Source: Lachnospiraceae bacterium
Lineage (GTDB): Bacteria > Bacillota_A > Clostridia > Lachnospirales > Lachnospiraceae
Reading direction: 5' to 3'
Assembly: GCA_017613055.1 (NCBI GenBank)
Contig: JAGAES010000063.1
Span: forward strand, 1 to 20,589
DNA length: 20,589 bases
The translations under genes and the position numbers were made by a program. The notes beneath the pieces were generated by a model. It worked only from the letters and a program-made list of their open reading frames with translations, ran no database searches and had not been told where the DNA came from. Of the stretch, positions 1-6,614 are shown in pieces (the stretch's first letter is position 1; each line of letters starts with the position of its first letter).

Positions 1-631
1 GAATGCGGTCATGGTGCTCGTGAACGCCGTCACATTTGACGGAAAATGGGTCGATTCCTTCAAGTATGAAAACACTTATGAGAAAATATTCTATCATGCG
101 GACGGCTCCGAGGAAACGATGAATATGATGCACGGATCCGCAGACCGTTACTTTGAAAACGAATTCATGACCGGCTTTGAAAAGCACTACCAGAACGGTT
201 ATGTATTCCGGGCTTTCCTGCCGAAAGACGGTGTCAGCATTGAGGAAGCACTTGCGAAGCTTTCGCTCGAAGAAATTCCGTATAAGAGCGCTTCGTCCGT
301 TCATGTACGCATCCCGAAGTTCACCGAGGAAGCGACGATTCTGATGAACGATCCGCTTCAGGATATCGGCCTTCGGACGATGTTTACAGGCGATGCGGAT
401 TTCAGCGGAATCTGCAAAGAGAGCCTGCATGTGAGCTCGGTCATTCAGAAGACCTATATCAAGATGGATGAGCTCGGCACCGAGGCGGCTGCCGCGACGG
501 CGCTTACGCTTGCGGCTACGGCGTACATGCCGCCCGAAGAGATCCGCTATGTATACCTTGACCATCCGTTCATTTACATGATTGTCGATGAGAACTATGA
601 TATTCCGCTTTTCATCGGAACTTATGAGTAA
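1..631 (+). CDS. Serpin family protease inhibitor, 5'-truncated by the window edge
   Basis: This is the C-terminal half of a serpin, a suicide inhibitor of serine or cysteine proteases. The open frame enters from the left edge (codon boundaries at base 2) and about 209 residues are visible. The first ones match the serpin strand motif NAVTFDGKW, and they align throughout with residues from about 205 onward of the next gene. The reactive-loop hinge reads GTEAAAATA (bases 476-502), the small-residue pattern required for loop insertion, so it looks inhibitory. Counting 17 residues from the hinge Glu puts P1-P1' near Thr-Ala, but the loop is about 5 residues longer than in alpha-1-antitrypsin, so P1 is uncertain. 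The C-terminal strand (DHPFIYMIVDE, then LFIGTYE) is canonical. Signal peptide and N-terminal half are outside the window. It ends 15 bases before the next serpin gene, so the pair is probably co-transcribed and arose by tandem duplication. Confidence 0.93.
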   Translation, partial: NAVMVLVNAVTFDGKWVDSFKYENTYEKIFYHADGSEETMNMMHGSADRYFENEFMTGFEKHYQNGYVFRAFLPKDGVSIEEALAKLSLEEIPYKSASSVHVRIPKFTEEATILMNDPLQDIGLRTMFTGDADFSGICKESLHVSSVIQKTYIKMDELGTEAAAATALTLAATAYMPPEEIRYVYLDHPFIYMIVDENYDIPLFIGTYE

Positions 632-646
632 ACCGGGGAGGATACC

Positions 647-1915
647 ATGAAACGATTTATTGCACTGCTTTTGGTTATTGTTTTTGTTCTGAGCCTTGCA
701 GGCTGCGCGCAGGGGGAACCCGAAAGGATTGCTTCGAGGCGCGATTTGCCGGAGGAAGACCCGCAGAACCCGGGCTCGTCAAGCGGCGTAAAGCCCGATG
801 AAAAGCCGATGGATGCGGCTTCCGCCAAGGCATATAACGCGTTTGCGTTTAAGATGTTTCAGGAAGTGTACGCACAGCGCGAAGATACCGTGATGGTTTC
901 ACCTTATTCGCTTTACATCGCGCTCTGCCTTCTTACGAACGGGGCGGACGGCGATACGCTTACGGAGCTTGAGAACGTGCTCGGTTTGAAACTTTCGGAC
1001 CTGAACGGCTACTTCGGCGCATATGACCGCGAAATGACGGGAATCGAAGAATTCTCCTCCGCAAACTCCATCTGGATTGCGGAGCGGATCGCGAAAATCG
1101 TCAAAGAGGAATACATCAAAAACTGCGCGGATTATTACCGCTCGGCGGTTTACAACGTGGATTTTGTGAAGAGCGAAACGCTTGAGCGCATCAACGCGTG
1201 GGCATCCGAAAAGACGAACGGACTGATTCCGAAGGCAATCGATTCCCTTGATGACCCGGAAACCGTCGCCATGATTCTGATGAACGCCGTATTGTTCGAC
1301 GGCAAATGGAAAAACGCCTTCTCGGAAGACAGAATCTTTGAACAGGATTTCACGCACGAGAACGGAAGTGTTACCAAAGAGCGGCTGATGTACGGCACTG
1401 CCGATGATATATATCTCGAAAACGATTTCTGCACCGGCTTCATGAAGAACTATGAGGGAAGGTTTTCCTACATCGGACTTCTTCCGAAGGAAGGCGTCAG
1501 CGTGAAGGATCTGGTGGCATCGATGAATGCGGAAAGCTATCAGCAGCTTCTCGATACCAGGAAGCACGGGGATGTATATATCTGCATCCCGGAATACAAG
1601 ACCGAATCCTCCGTCAAGCTTGTGGATCCCATGAAGAAGATGGGCATACAGAAGGCTTTCGACATCAATTACGCAAACTTCAACGGCATTACCGGAAAGG
1701 ACAAATTATACGTGTCCGACGTGTTCCAGAAGACGTTCATCGAAGTCTCCGCAGAGGGCACAAAGGCAGCAGCGGTAACCGTTATTACGGTGCGCGATGA
1801 GGCATGTTCTATTGACGAGACCCCGTCTTATAATGTATACTTGGATCGTTCTTTTGTATACATGATTGTGGATAACGAGACGGGATGCCCGGTATTTACA
1901 GGTGTCGTCCGTTAA
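647..1915 (+). CDS. Serpin family protease inhibitor, predicted surface lipoprotein
   Basis: This encodes a 422-residue serpin predicted to trap proteases at the cell surface. Residues 1-20 form a lipoprotein signal: MKRF, a hydrophobic core, then lipobox LAGC with Cys20 as the lipidation site. Residues 21-54 are a Pro/Ser/Glu-rich linker. The serpin fold follows from about residue 55 to the end and includes VSPYSL, FDGKW (217-221) and the C-terminal strand ending FTGVVR. The hinge is GTKAAAVTV (371-379). Lys373 replaces the usual P13 Glu, but P14 Thr and P12-P10 Ala are kept, so inhibition is plausible though not certain. The 17-residue rule places P1 near Glu385, with Arg383 and Cys387 close by, quite unlike the first serpin. 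RBS ggggag at 635-640 fits ATG 647. The neighbours are the first serpin upstream and an ECF sigma factor 18 bases downstream, which suggests one operon. The C-terminal motif has RSF where most serpins have RPF. Confidence 0.94.
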   Translation: MKRFIALLLVIVFVLSLAGCAQGEPERIASRRDLPEEDPQNPGSSSGVKPDEKPMDAASAKAYNAFAFKMFQEVYAQREDTVMVSPYSLYIALCLLTNGADGDTLTELENVLGLKLSDLNGYFGAYDREMTGIEEFSSANSIWIAERIAKIVKEEYIKNCADYYRSAVYNVDFVKSETLERINAWASEKTNGLIPKAIDSLDDPETVAMILMNAVLFDGKWKNAFSEDRIFEQDFTHENGSVTKERLMYGTADDIYLENDFCTGFMKNYEGRFSYIGLLPKEGVSVKDLVASMNAESYQQLLDTRKHGDVYICIPEYKTESSVKLVDPMKKMGIQKAFDINYANFNGITGKDKLYVSDVFQKTFIEVSAEGTKAAAVTVITVRDEACSIDETPSYNVYLDRSFVYMIVDNETGCPVFTGVVR

Positions 1916-1933
1916 TCCGGAAACGGAGAGGGC

Positions 1934-2419
1934 ATGAAAGGAAGTCCGGCAAATGAGGAGCATATCGCCTACATTCTCGACACGTACGGCGACCTTCTGT
2001 ACCGCATGAGCTATTCGATCGTCGGTAATGCCGCCGACGCGGAGGACATGGTGCAGGATACGATGCTCACGTATGTGAAGGAAGCGCCGGAATTTCCGAG
2101 CGAGGCCCACGAAAAGCAATGGCTCGTCAAGGTCCTTAAGAACCTGAGCCTGATGCTTGTGAGAAACCGGAAGAACCGGGAGAGGATTCTTTCGGACCAG
2201 GCAAAGGTCAGCGTCGGAAAGGACGCCGATTACGGTATCCTCGACGTGTTGATGACGCTTCCGGAGAAGTACCGCGAGGTACTTGTTCTCTACTACGTGG
2301 AAGAGTACAGTGTTGAGGAAACCGCGAAGATTCTTAAGAAGTCCGTTTCGGCGGTGAAAATGCGTCTGAACCGCGGAAGGAATCTTCTTCGGGAAAGGTA
2401 CAGGGAGAAAAACGAATGA
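1934..2419 (+). CDS. ECF-type RNA polymerase sigma factor (sigma-70 family)
   Basis: This 161-residue protein has the size and two-domain layout of extracytoplasmic-function sigma factors, which direct RNA polymerase to stress promoters. Region 2 spans about residues 10-80 and includes the polymerase-binding and -10 recognition stretch around DAEDMVQDT (35-43). Region 4 spans about 103-157, with LPEKYREVLVLYYVEEYS and a helix-turn-helix at about 126-149 (VEETAKILKKSVSAVKMRL). There is no region 1.1 or 3. The gene begins 18 bases after the lipoprotein serpin (RBS-like ggagagg at 1925-1931, close to the ATG) and overlaps the next gene by 4 bases (ATGA), so the two proteins are probably translationally coupled, the usual arrangement for an ECF sigma and its membrane regulator. 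The target promoters cannot be read here, because the operon's own promoter lies left of the window. The family call is firm; the link to serpin control is inference from context. Confidence 0.93.
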   Translation: MKGSPANEEHIAYILDTYGDLLYRMSYSIVGNAADAEDMVQDTMLTYVKEAPEFPSEAHEKQWLVKVLKNLSLMLVRNRKNRERILSDQAKVSVGKDADYGILDVLMTLPEKYREVLVLYYVEEYSVEETAKILKKSVSAVKMRLNRGRNLLRERYREKNE

Positions 2420-3177
2420 ATGCAGAAGAACAATTAAAAGAGACGATGTCCCGCGAGCATCTTTCGGCCGATGCGAAGGAACGCATTCTTGCCGCGTGCA
2501 GAAACGTTTCCGAGCCGGTGAAGACCGCTCCCGCTAAACCTTTTTACATGCGTCCGCTTTTTTTGAGTGTGACCTCGTGCGCAGCCGTCTGTGCCGTTAT
2601 CCTTCTGATTGTGCTGGCCGCGGCGACGAACGGCGAAACGCTTAAGAAGGGTGACCGCCGCACGGGTGCTCAGCCGGAAGTAAAGAGCGATTCGGTGAAT
2701 GCGGAACAATCTGCGGCAAAGGATACGGATTCCCTAAACGTCACCGTAGCGGCACTTTCGCCGCGTGCAGGACAGACAGCGGACGCCGAACCGAAGGAAG
2801 AAGGCGCACTGTATTATGATTACAGCGGAACGATTTCAAGCTTCGTTCCCGAACAATGGGAAGAAAACCCGAAAGCAAGATTCGTGTGCTTTTTCCCGAC
2901 CGACTATGAAACGCAGAAAAAACTGTTTGTGAAAGTCGCGGAGCCTTTGATTCTTGATCTTGTCGTTGAGGAGAAGGTCTATTTCGTGGTTGATTCCGTG
3001 ACGGAAGAGGACGACGGAACAATCGTTGTATCCGGATACCGGACAGAACGCCTCGGAAAGACGCTCGGCGCCCGGGACGAAGCGGACAACAGCGCTTCCC
3101 CGTTTGAGAAAAAGTTCTTTTTAAGAAGATTTCGGATGAATCCGGATACCGGAAATTATGAATTAATCAACGAATAA
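2416..3177 (+). CDS. Single-pass membrane protein, putative anti-sigma factor
   Basis: I recognise no named family over the full 253 residues. The layout is that of an anti-sigma factor. A short cytoplasmic part (about residues 1-47) contains a helical stretch, LSADAKERILAACRN. One transmembrane segment follows at about 48-70, then a hydrophilic linker rich in Ala, Ser, Glu and Lys to about 130. A compact extracytoplasmic domain (about 131-253) has several beta-strand-like stretches such as RFVCFFPT, LILDLVVEEKVYFVVDSV and GTIVVSGY. There is no HXXXCXXC zinc motif of ZAS-type anti-sigma factors. The start codon lies inside the sigma gene's stop (ATGA), strong context for a sigma/anti-sigma pair. 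The outer domain would face the same compartment as the serpins and could sense an envelope or protease signal; this is inference. Alternatively it could be a membrane effector merely co-expressed with the sigma factor. Confidence 0.7.
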   Translation: MNAEEQLKETMSREHLSADAKERILAACRNVSEPVKTAPAKPFYMRPLFLSVTSCAAVCAVILLIVLAAATNGETLKKGDRRTGAQPEVKSDSVNAEQSAAKDTDSLNVTVAALSPRAGQTADAEPKEEGALYYDYSGTISSFVPEQWEENPKARFVCFFPTDYETQKKLFVKVAEPLILDLVVEEKVYFVVDSVTEEDDGTIVVSGYRTERLGKTLGARDEADNSASPFEKKFFLRRFRMNPDTGNYELINE

Positions 3178-3196
3178 CCGATAACCTGTATGAATC

Positions 3197-3227
3197 TGCC
3201 GTATCGTGCATGCGATACGGCATTTTT
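3197..3227 (+). terminator. Intrinsic terminator after the serpin/sigma unit
   Basis: A perfect 10-base-pair stem, TGCCGTATCG (3197-3206) against CGATACGGCA (3213-3222), closes a 6-base loop TGCATG and is followed directly by TTTTT (3223-3227). It lies 19 bases after the stop of the putative anti-sigma gene and just upstream of a new promoter, so it separates the serpin module from the housekeeping operon. Confidence 0.93.
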
Positions 3228-3240
3228 ATTCATCAAAACA

Positions 3241-3269
3241 TTGATATTTCTGCAGAAAAATGTTATAAT
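3241..3269 (+). promoter_or_regulatory. Sigma-A promoter with extended -10, for the asp23-family/nusB operon
   Basis: The -35 box TTGATA (3241-3246) and a perfect -10 TATAAT (3264-3269) are separated by exactly 17 bases. TG at 3261-3262 adds an extended -10 element (TGTTATAAT). Transcription should begin near 3276, giving a leader of about 50 bases before the ATG at 3328. It is the only near-consensus promoter I could find in the window and probably drives much of the long downstream gene series. Confidence 0.88.
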
Positions 3270-3312
3270 CCGCTTATGATAGCGAAAGAATGCCGTCCCG
3301 ATGGGGCGAGCG

Positions 3313-3319
3313 GGAAGGA
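3313..3319 (+). promoter_or_regulatory. Ribosome binding site that sets the asp23-family start at 3328
   Basis: GGAAGGA lies 8 bases before the ATG at 3328. An in-frame ATG at 3301 has no such site, and the intervening residues (MGRAGRNSI) are not family-like. The downstream start is therefore preferred. Confidence 0.8.
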
Positions 3320-3327
3320 ACAGTATT

Positions 3328-3714
3328 ATGAGCAAGGATAATGAGCCGGTTTACGGCGTAAAAATGGACCTTGAAGGGATGGACGGAAATGTGAAGATTG
3401 CGAACGACGTAATCGCCTCCATCGCCGGACTGGCCGCCACGGAAGCGGAAGGGGTCGCCTATATGTCGGGCAATCTTACGAAGGAGATTATCGGCAAGCT
3501 CGGGATCAAGAATCTCAGCAAGGGCGCGGTAATCGACGTGACGGACGGCGAAGTCAGAGCGGAGCTTTCCCTTGTGGTTCGTTACGGATACAGCATTCCG
3601 AAAGTATCGAAAGCGGTGCAGGAGAAGGTTCGGACCGCAATCGAAGGAATGACCGGACTTCCCGTCGTATGCGTAAACGTGCATATTGTCGGTGTGGACA
3701 TTGAAAAGGCGTAA
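3328..3714 (+). CDS. Asp23/Gls24 family envelope stress protein (YqhY-like)
   Basis: This 128-residue cytosolic protein belongs to the Asp23/Gls24 (DUF322) family. The N-terminal part carries the family signature GNVKIANDVIASIAGLAATE, followed by AYMSGN. The C-terminal part has beta-rich GAVIDVTDGEVRAELSLVV, then YGYSIPKVSKAVQEKVRTA and the ending VVCVNVHIVGVDI. Family members are linked to envelope stress and, for B. subtilis YqhY, to control of acetyl-CoA carboxylase; the precise role here is not readable. The position just ahead of nusB matches B. subtilis yqhY, although accB and accC are not immediately upstream as they are there. It has its own strong promoter, and a terminator-like hairpin follows it, so it may be made in excess over the downstream genes. 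Confidence 0.92.
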   Translation: MSKDNEPVYGVKMDLEGMDGNVKIANDVIASIAGLAATEAEGVAYMSGNLTKEIIGKLGIKNLSKGAVIDVTDGEVRAELSLVVRYGYSIPKVSKAVQEKVRTAIEGMTGLPVVCVNVHIVGVDIEKA

Positions 3715-3732
3715 GAATAGCGGAACGGTATC

Positions 3733-3776
3733 AGGGAAGTGAAGGACTACGCATGCACTTCCCTTTGTTTTTGTTT
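3733..3776 (+). terminator. Terminator-like hairpin between the asp23-family gene and nusB
   Basis: A perfect 9-base-pair stem, AGGGAAGTG (3733-3741) with CACTTCCCT (3756-3764), has a 14-base loop and runs into a T-rich tract TTTGTTTTTGTTT (3764-3776). I see no good promoter between it and nusB, so it probably acts as a leaky terminator that lowers expression of nusB and later genes. It lies 19 bases after the asp23-family stop. Confidence 0.72.
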
Positions 3777-3783
3777 CCGTCAT

Positions 3784-3789
3784 AAGGAG
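3784..3789 (+). promoter_or_regulatory. Ribosome binding site supporting the TTG start of nusB
   Basis: AAGGAG lies 8 bases before TTG at 3798. No ATG or GTG at a suitable distance opens the NusB frame, so the rare TTG start is the best choice. Confidence 0.8.
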
Positions 3790-3797
3790 AAACGGTT

Positions 3798-4250
3798 TTG
3801 AGTGACGAGACCATAAAAAATGAAAAAGATAAACTGAGCCGGACCGAGCTTCGGGAGCAGGTTTTCATATCCCTGTTTCTTGCGGGGTTCTATGAGGAGG
3901 CGGAGCGCGAAGAGGCGCTTCGGACCTACTACGATATGCAGAGCTTCGGCGCGGAGCTGACCGGGGAAGTATTCGGCCGGTACAAGCAGGTTTCGGTTAA
4001 GATCGGGACCATCGACGCGATGCTGTCCCGGTACGCAATCGGATGGGACCTTACCAGAATGGGAAGAGCGGAGATCAACATCCTCCGGCTCGCGGCATTT
4101 GAGATTCTGTTCGATGAGGATATTCCCGATAAGGTTGCCGTCAATGAGGCGGTGGAACTCGCGAAGAAGTACGGAATGAAGGATTCCTACGGATTTGTCA
4201 ACGGCATCCTCGGAAAGGTAATCGATAAGAAGAATGAATCCGGTATATAG
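3798..4250 (+). CDS. nusB: Transcription antitermination factor NusB
   Basis: NusB binds boxA RNA with NusE (ribosomal protein S10) and supports antitermination in rRNA operons. The 150-residue all-helical protein shows the family pattern: an N-terminal RTELREQVFISLF helix, a central RYAIGWDLTRMGRAEINILRLAAFEIL, and the conserved C-terminal IPDKVAVNEAVELAKKYG followed by FVNGILGKV. The length is typical. Translation starts at TTG with a good AAGGAG site. Its last 17 bases overlap the start of xseA in another frame, suggesting translational coupling. Compared with B. subtilis, folD is absent between nusB and xseA. The hairpin just upstream means an antitermination factor sits downstream of a possible attenuator. 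Confidence 0.95.
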   Translation: MSDETIKNEKDKLSRTELREQVFISLFLAGFYEEAEREEALRTYYDMQSFGAELTGEVFGRYKQVSVKIGTIDAMLSRYAIGWDLTRMGRAEINILRLAAFEILFDEDIPDKVAVNEAVELAKKYGMKDSYGFVNGILGKVIDKKNESGI

Positions 4251-5454
4251 CGTCAGCAAGATTACCCAGTATATCAAGATTCTGTTTATGCGGGACGGCG
4301 TGCTGCCGAGGCTTACGGTGGAAGGGGAGGTTTCCAACCTGAAATACCATTCCTCCGGTCACATCTACTTCACGCTGAAGGATGAGGGCGCACAGCTTCG
4401 CTGTACGATGTTCCGGGATTCCCGGAAGGCGGGGTTACAGTTTCCGATGCAGGAGGGCGACCTCGTGCAGGTGCTCGGACGCATCAGCGTGTTTGAGCGC
4501 GACGGAGTCTATCAGATGTATGCGGACCGGATTGTCCGCGCGGGACTCGGGGAACTGTTTGAGCGCTTTGAACAGCTTAAGAAGAAACTGTACGCGGAAG
4601 GGCTTTTTGATGAAGCGCATAAGAAACCGCTCCCGCTTTATCCGAAGCGGGTCGGCATCGTAACCTCACGGACCGGCGCTGCGCTTCGGGATATCGTATC
4701 GATTCTGCATCGGAGAAATCCATACGTGCAGCCGGTTCTCGTGCCTGCGCAGGTGCAGGGTGCGGGCGCTTCCGAAACGATAGTGCGGGCCATCCGGCGC
4801 CTTACGAAAGAGGGCGTTGACGTCATCATCGTCGGGCGCGGCGGCGGCTCGATCGAAGACCTCTGGGCATTTAACGAAGAGAACGTTGCGCGCGCCGTAT
4901 ACGACTGCCCGGTACCGGTAATCTCGTGCGTGGGGCATGAGACCGATACCACGATTATCGATTATGTTGCGGACCTTCGGGCGCCGACGCCGTCTGCTGC
5001 TGCGGAGCTTGCGGTACGGGAAGCGGACGAGCTGCTCGGACGGCTCGCGGACTACCACAGCGAACTCACATTTGCCGTTATGGACCGAATACAGAGACTG
5101 CGGGATCAGGTGGCGGCGTACGGCAAGATGCTTGCTGCGCAGAAGCCGAAGGAACGGCTCATAAGGCGCCGGGACAGACTGAATACGCTCGGGAAAGACA
5201 TCAAAACCGCGATGGCGGCGAAGCTTGATCGTGAGAAGCATCGGATTTCCGTATATGCGGCAAGACTTGACGGTGTGTCGCCCGTACGGAAGCTGTCGGG
5301 CGGATACGGATATGTTTCCGACCCGGACGGAAAGCCGGTCACTTCGGTGGCTTCGAAACAAAAAGGGGATGAGGTCCGGATTGTTCTTCGCGACGGAGAA
5401 CTTAGGACCGAGGTGAAGGAGGTCTGTCCTTCGGACGGATCAAAACGGAGGTAG
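4234..5454 (+). CDS. xseA: Exodeoxyribonuclease VII large subunit
   Basis: XseA is the catalytic subunit of exonuclease VII, which degrades single-stranded DNA from either end and works with several copies of XseB. The 406 residues begin with an OB-fold DNA-binding domain (about 1-100; VEGEVSNLKYHSSGHIYFTL). The catalytic domain contains VGIVTSRTGAALRDI, GRGGGS (201-206) followed by EDLWAFNEE, and GHETD (234-238) leading into VADLRAPTPSAAAE. A long helical region (about 265-350) precedes the C-terminal strand-rich tail (KLSGGYGYVSDPDGKPV). The start lies inside nusB (17-base overlap) with no strong ribosome binding site, so expression probably depends on nusB translation. Next to xseB as usual. 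Confidence 0.97.
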   Translation: MNPVYSVSKITQYIKILFMRDGVLPRLTVEGEVSNLKYHSSGHIYFTLKDEGAQLRCTMFRDSRKAGLQFPMQEGDLVQVLGRISVFERDGVYQMYADRIVRAGLGELFERFEQLKKKLYAEGLFDEAHKKPLPLYPKRVGIVTSRTGAALRDIVSILHRRNPYVQPVLVPAQVQGAGASETIVRAIRRLTKEGVDVIIVGRGGGSIEDLWAFNEENVARAVYDCPVPVISCVGHETDTTIIDYVADLRAPTPSAAAELAVREADELLGRLADYHSELTFAVMDRIQRLRDQVAAYGKMLAAQKPKERLIRRRDRLNTLGKDIKTAMAAKLDREKHRISVYAARLDGVSPVRKLSGGYGYVSDPDGKPVTSVASKQKGDEVRIVLRDGELRTEVKEVCPSDGSKRR

Positions 5455-5460
5455 AAAAAC

Positions 5461-5670
5461 ATGGCAGAGGAGAAGAAAGCATCGCTTGAGAGCCGCATGC
5501 AGAAGATGGAAGAGATTCTCAAGAAGATGGAGAACATGGAGCTGACGCTTGACGAGTCTTTCCGGCTGTACCGGGAAGGCATGGAGCAGCTCAAAAAATG
5601 CAGCGAGATGATTGACACGGTCGAGAAGGAACTGCAGATTATCGAGGAGGACGGAACGGCCGATGAATGA
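5461..5670 (+). CDS. xseB: Exodeoxyribonuclease VII small subunit
   Basis: This is the 69-residue helical small subunit that binds the helical region of XseA. It matches the family in size, charge and motif: SLESRMQKMEEILKKMEN, then LTLDESFRLYREGMEQLKKC, with an acidic tail. It starts 6 bases after the xseA stop with CGGAGG (5446-5451) as its binding site. Its last 8 bases overlap the start of ispA. Confidence 0.95.
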   Translation: MAEEKKASLESRMQKMEEILKKMENMELTLDESFRLYREGMEQLKKCSEMIDTVEKELQIIEEDGTADE

Positions 5671-6580
5671 CCTTACGTTTCAGACACTCTTAAAAGAGAA
5701 GACCGCACAGGTCACCGAACGGATCCGCACGCTGCTCCCGAAAGAGGAGGGCCGGCAGAGAATCCTGTTCGAGGCCATGAATTACAGCGTACTCGCAGGC
5801 GGCAAACGCATCCGTCCGCTTCTGATGCAGGAAACCTACCGCTGCCTCGGCGGAAAGCCGGAACGCGAAGAAGCGCTTCTGGTACCGTTCATGGCGGCGA
5901 TGGAGATGATTCACTCGTATTCGCTTGTACACGACGATCTTCCCGCGATGGATAACGATATGTACCGCCGCGGCAAGCTGACAACACACGCCGCATACGG
6001 ACACGCCATCGGAATCCTTGCCGGCGACGGACTATTAAACTGCGCGTTTGAAACCGCGCTTGCGGCCGATGCGCAGGGGGAAGAGAAAGCGCTTCTTTTA
6101 AAGGCGCTCCGTGTCCTTTCGGACAAGGCGGGCGCACGCGGCATGGTCGGAGGGCAGACCGTCGACGTAATCGGGACCGGCAAGAATTTTACCGAAGAAG
6201 AACTGCTTTTTATCTATAAGCTGAAGACCGGCGCGCTCCTCGAGGCAGCGATGATGGTCGGTGCCATCCTGGCCGGCGCATCCGATGAAACCGTGCATGC
6301 GATGGAGGAAGTGGCTGCCGACGTCGGACTGGCGTTTCAGATCCAGGACGATGTCCTTGATGTGACAAGCACGGTTGAGGAGCTCGGAAAAGCGGTATTC
6401 AGCGACGAGAAGAACAAGAAGACGACGTACGTTACACTGTTCGGAATCGAAGCTTCGCAGAAGATGGTGGAGACGCTTACCAACCGGGCGATTCGGAAGC
6501 TTTCCGCTTATGCGGGAACCGGCGAAGACGGGGAGTTTCTCCGTTCGCTGCTGCTTTCTTTGGTGAACCGTACCAGATAA
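5663..6580 (+). CDS. ispA: Polyprenyl synthetase, probable farnesyl diphosphate synthase
   Basis: The enzyme condenses isopentenyl diphosphate with DMAPP and geranyl diphosphate, supplying the precursor for the undecaprenyl carrier and other isoprenoids. Of 305 residues, the key sites are GGKRIRP (46-52), the first aspartate-rich motif DDLPAMD (91-97), GGQTVD (163-168), KTG (188-190) and the second motif QDDVLD (228-233). The DDxxxxD spacing with Tyr and Ser 5 and 4 residues ahead of the first Asp is typical of bacterial (type II) short-chain farnesyl synthases rather than long-chain enzymes. A longer frame opens at 5612, but those residues only shadow xseB; ATG 5663, behind GAGGAGG (5644-5650) and at the xseB stop, gives the normal N-terminus. 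Its partner in the pathway, dxs, follows 34 bases later. Confidence 0.94.
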   Translation: MNDLTFQTLLKEKTAQVTERIRTLLPKEEGRQRILFEAMNYSVLAGGKRIRPLLMQETYRCLGGKPEREEALLVPFMAAMEMIHSYSLVHDDLPAMDNDMYRRGKLTTHAAYGHAIGILAGDGLLNCAFETALAADAQGEEKALLLKALRVLSDKAGARGMVGGQTVDVIGTGKNFTEEELLFIYKLKTGALLEAAMMVGAILAGASDETVHAMEEVAADVGLAFQIQDDVLDVTSTVEELGKAVFSDEKNKKTTYVTLFGIEASQKMVETLTNRAIRKLSAYAGTGEDGEFLRSLLLSLVNRTR

Positions 6581-6614
6581 TAACCCGGCTTACGCCGGTA
6601 TCGTCGGAGACGAA

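Noticed and set aside
3294..3308. Small hairpin CGTCCC/GGGGCG (one G-T pair) in the asp23-family leader, considered as a regulatory element
   Set aside because: Only 6 pairs with a 3-base loop, upstream of and not covering the ribosome binding site; likely chance.
3301..3327. Possible longer start of the asp23-family gene at ATG 3301
   Set aside because: No ribosome binding site precedes it and the extra residues (MGRAGRNSI) are not family-like; GGAAGGA sits correctly before ATG 3328.
6585..6598. Hairpin CCGGC-TTAC-GCCGG after ispA, considered as a terminator
   Set aside because: Only 5 base pairs and no T-tract; dxs follows with its own ribosome binding site and no promoter in between.
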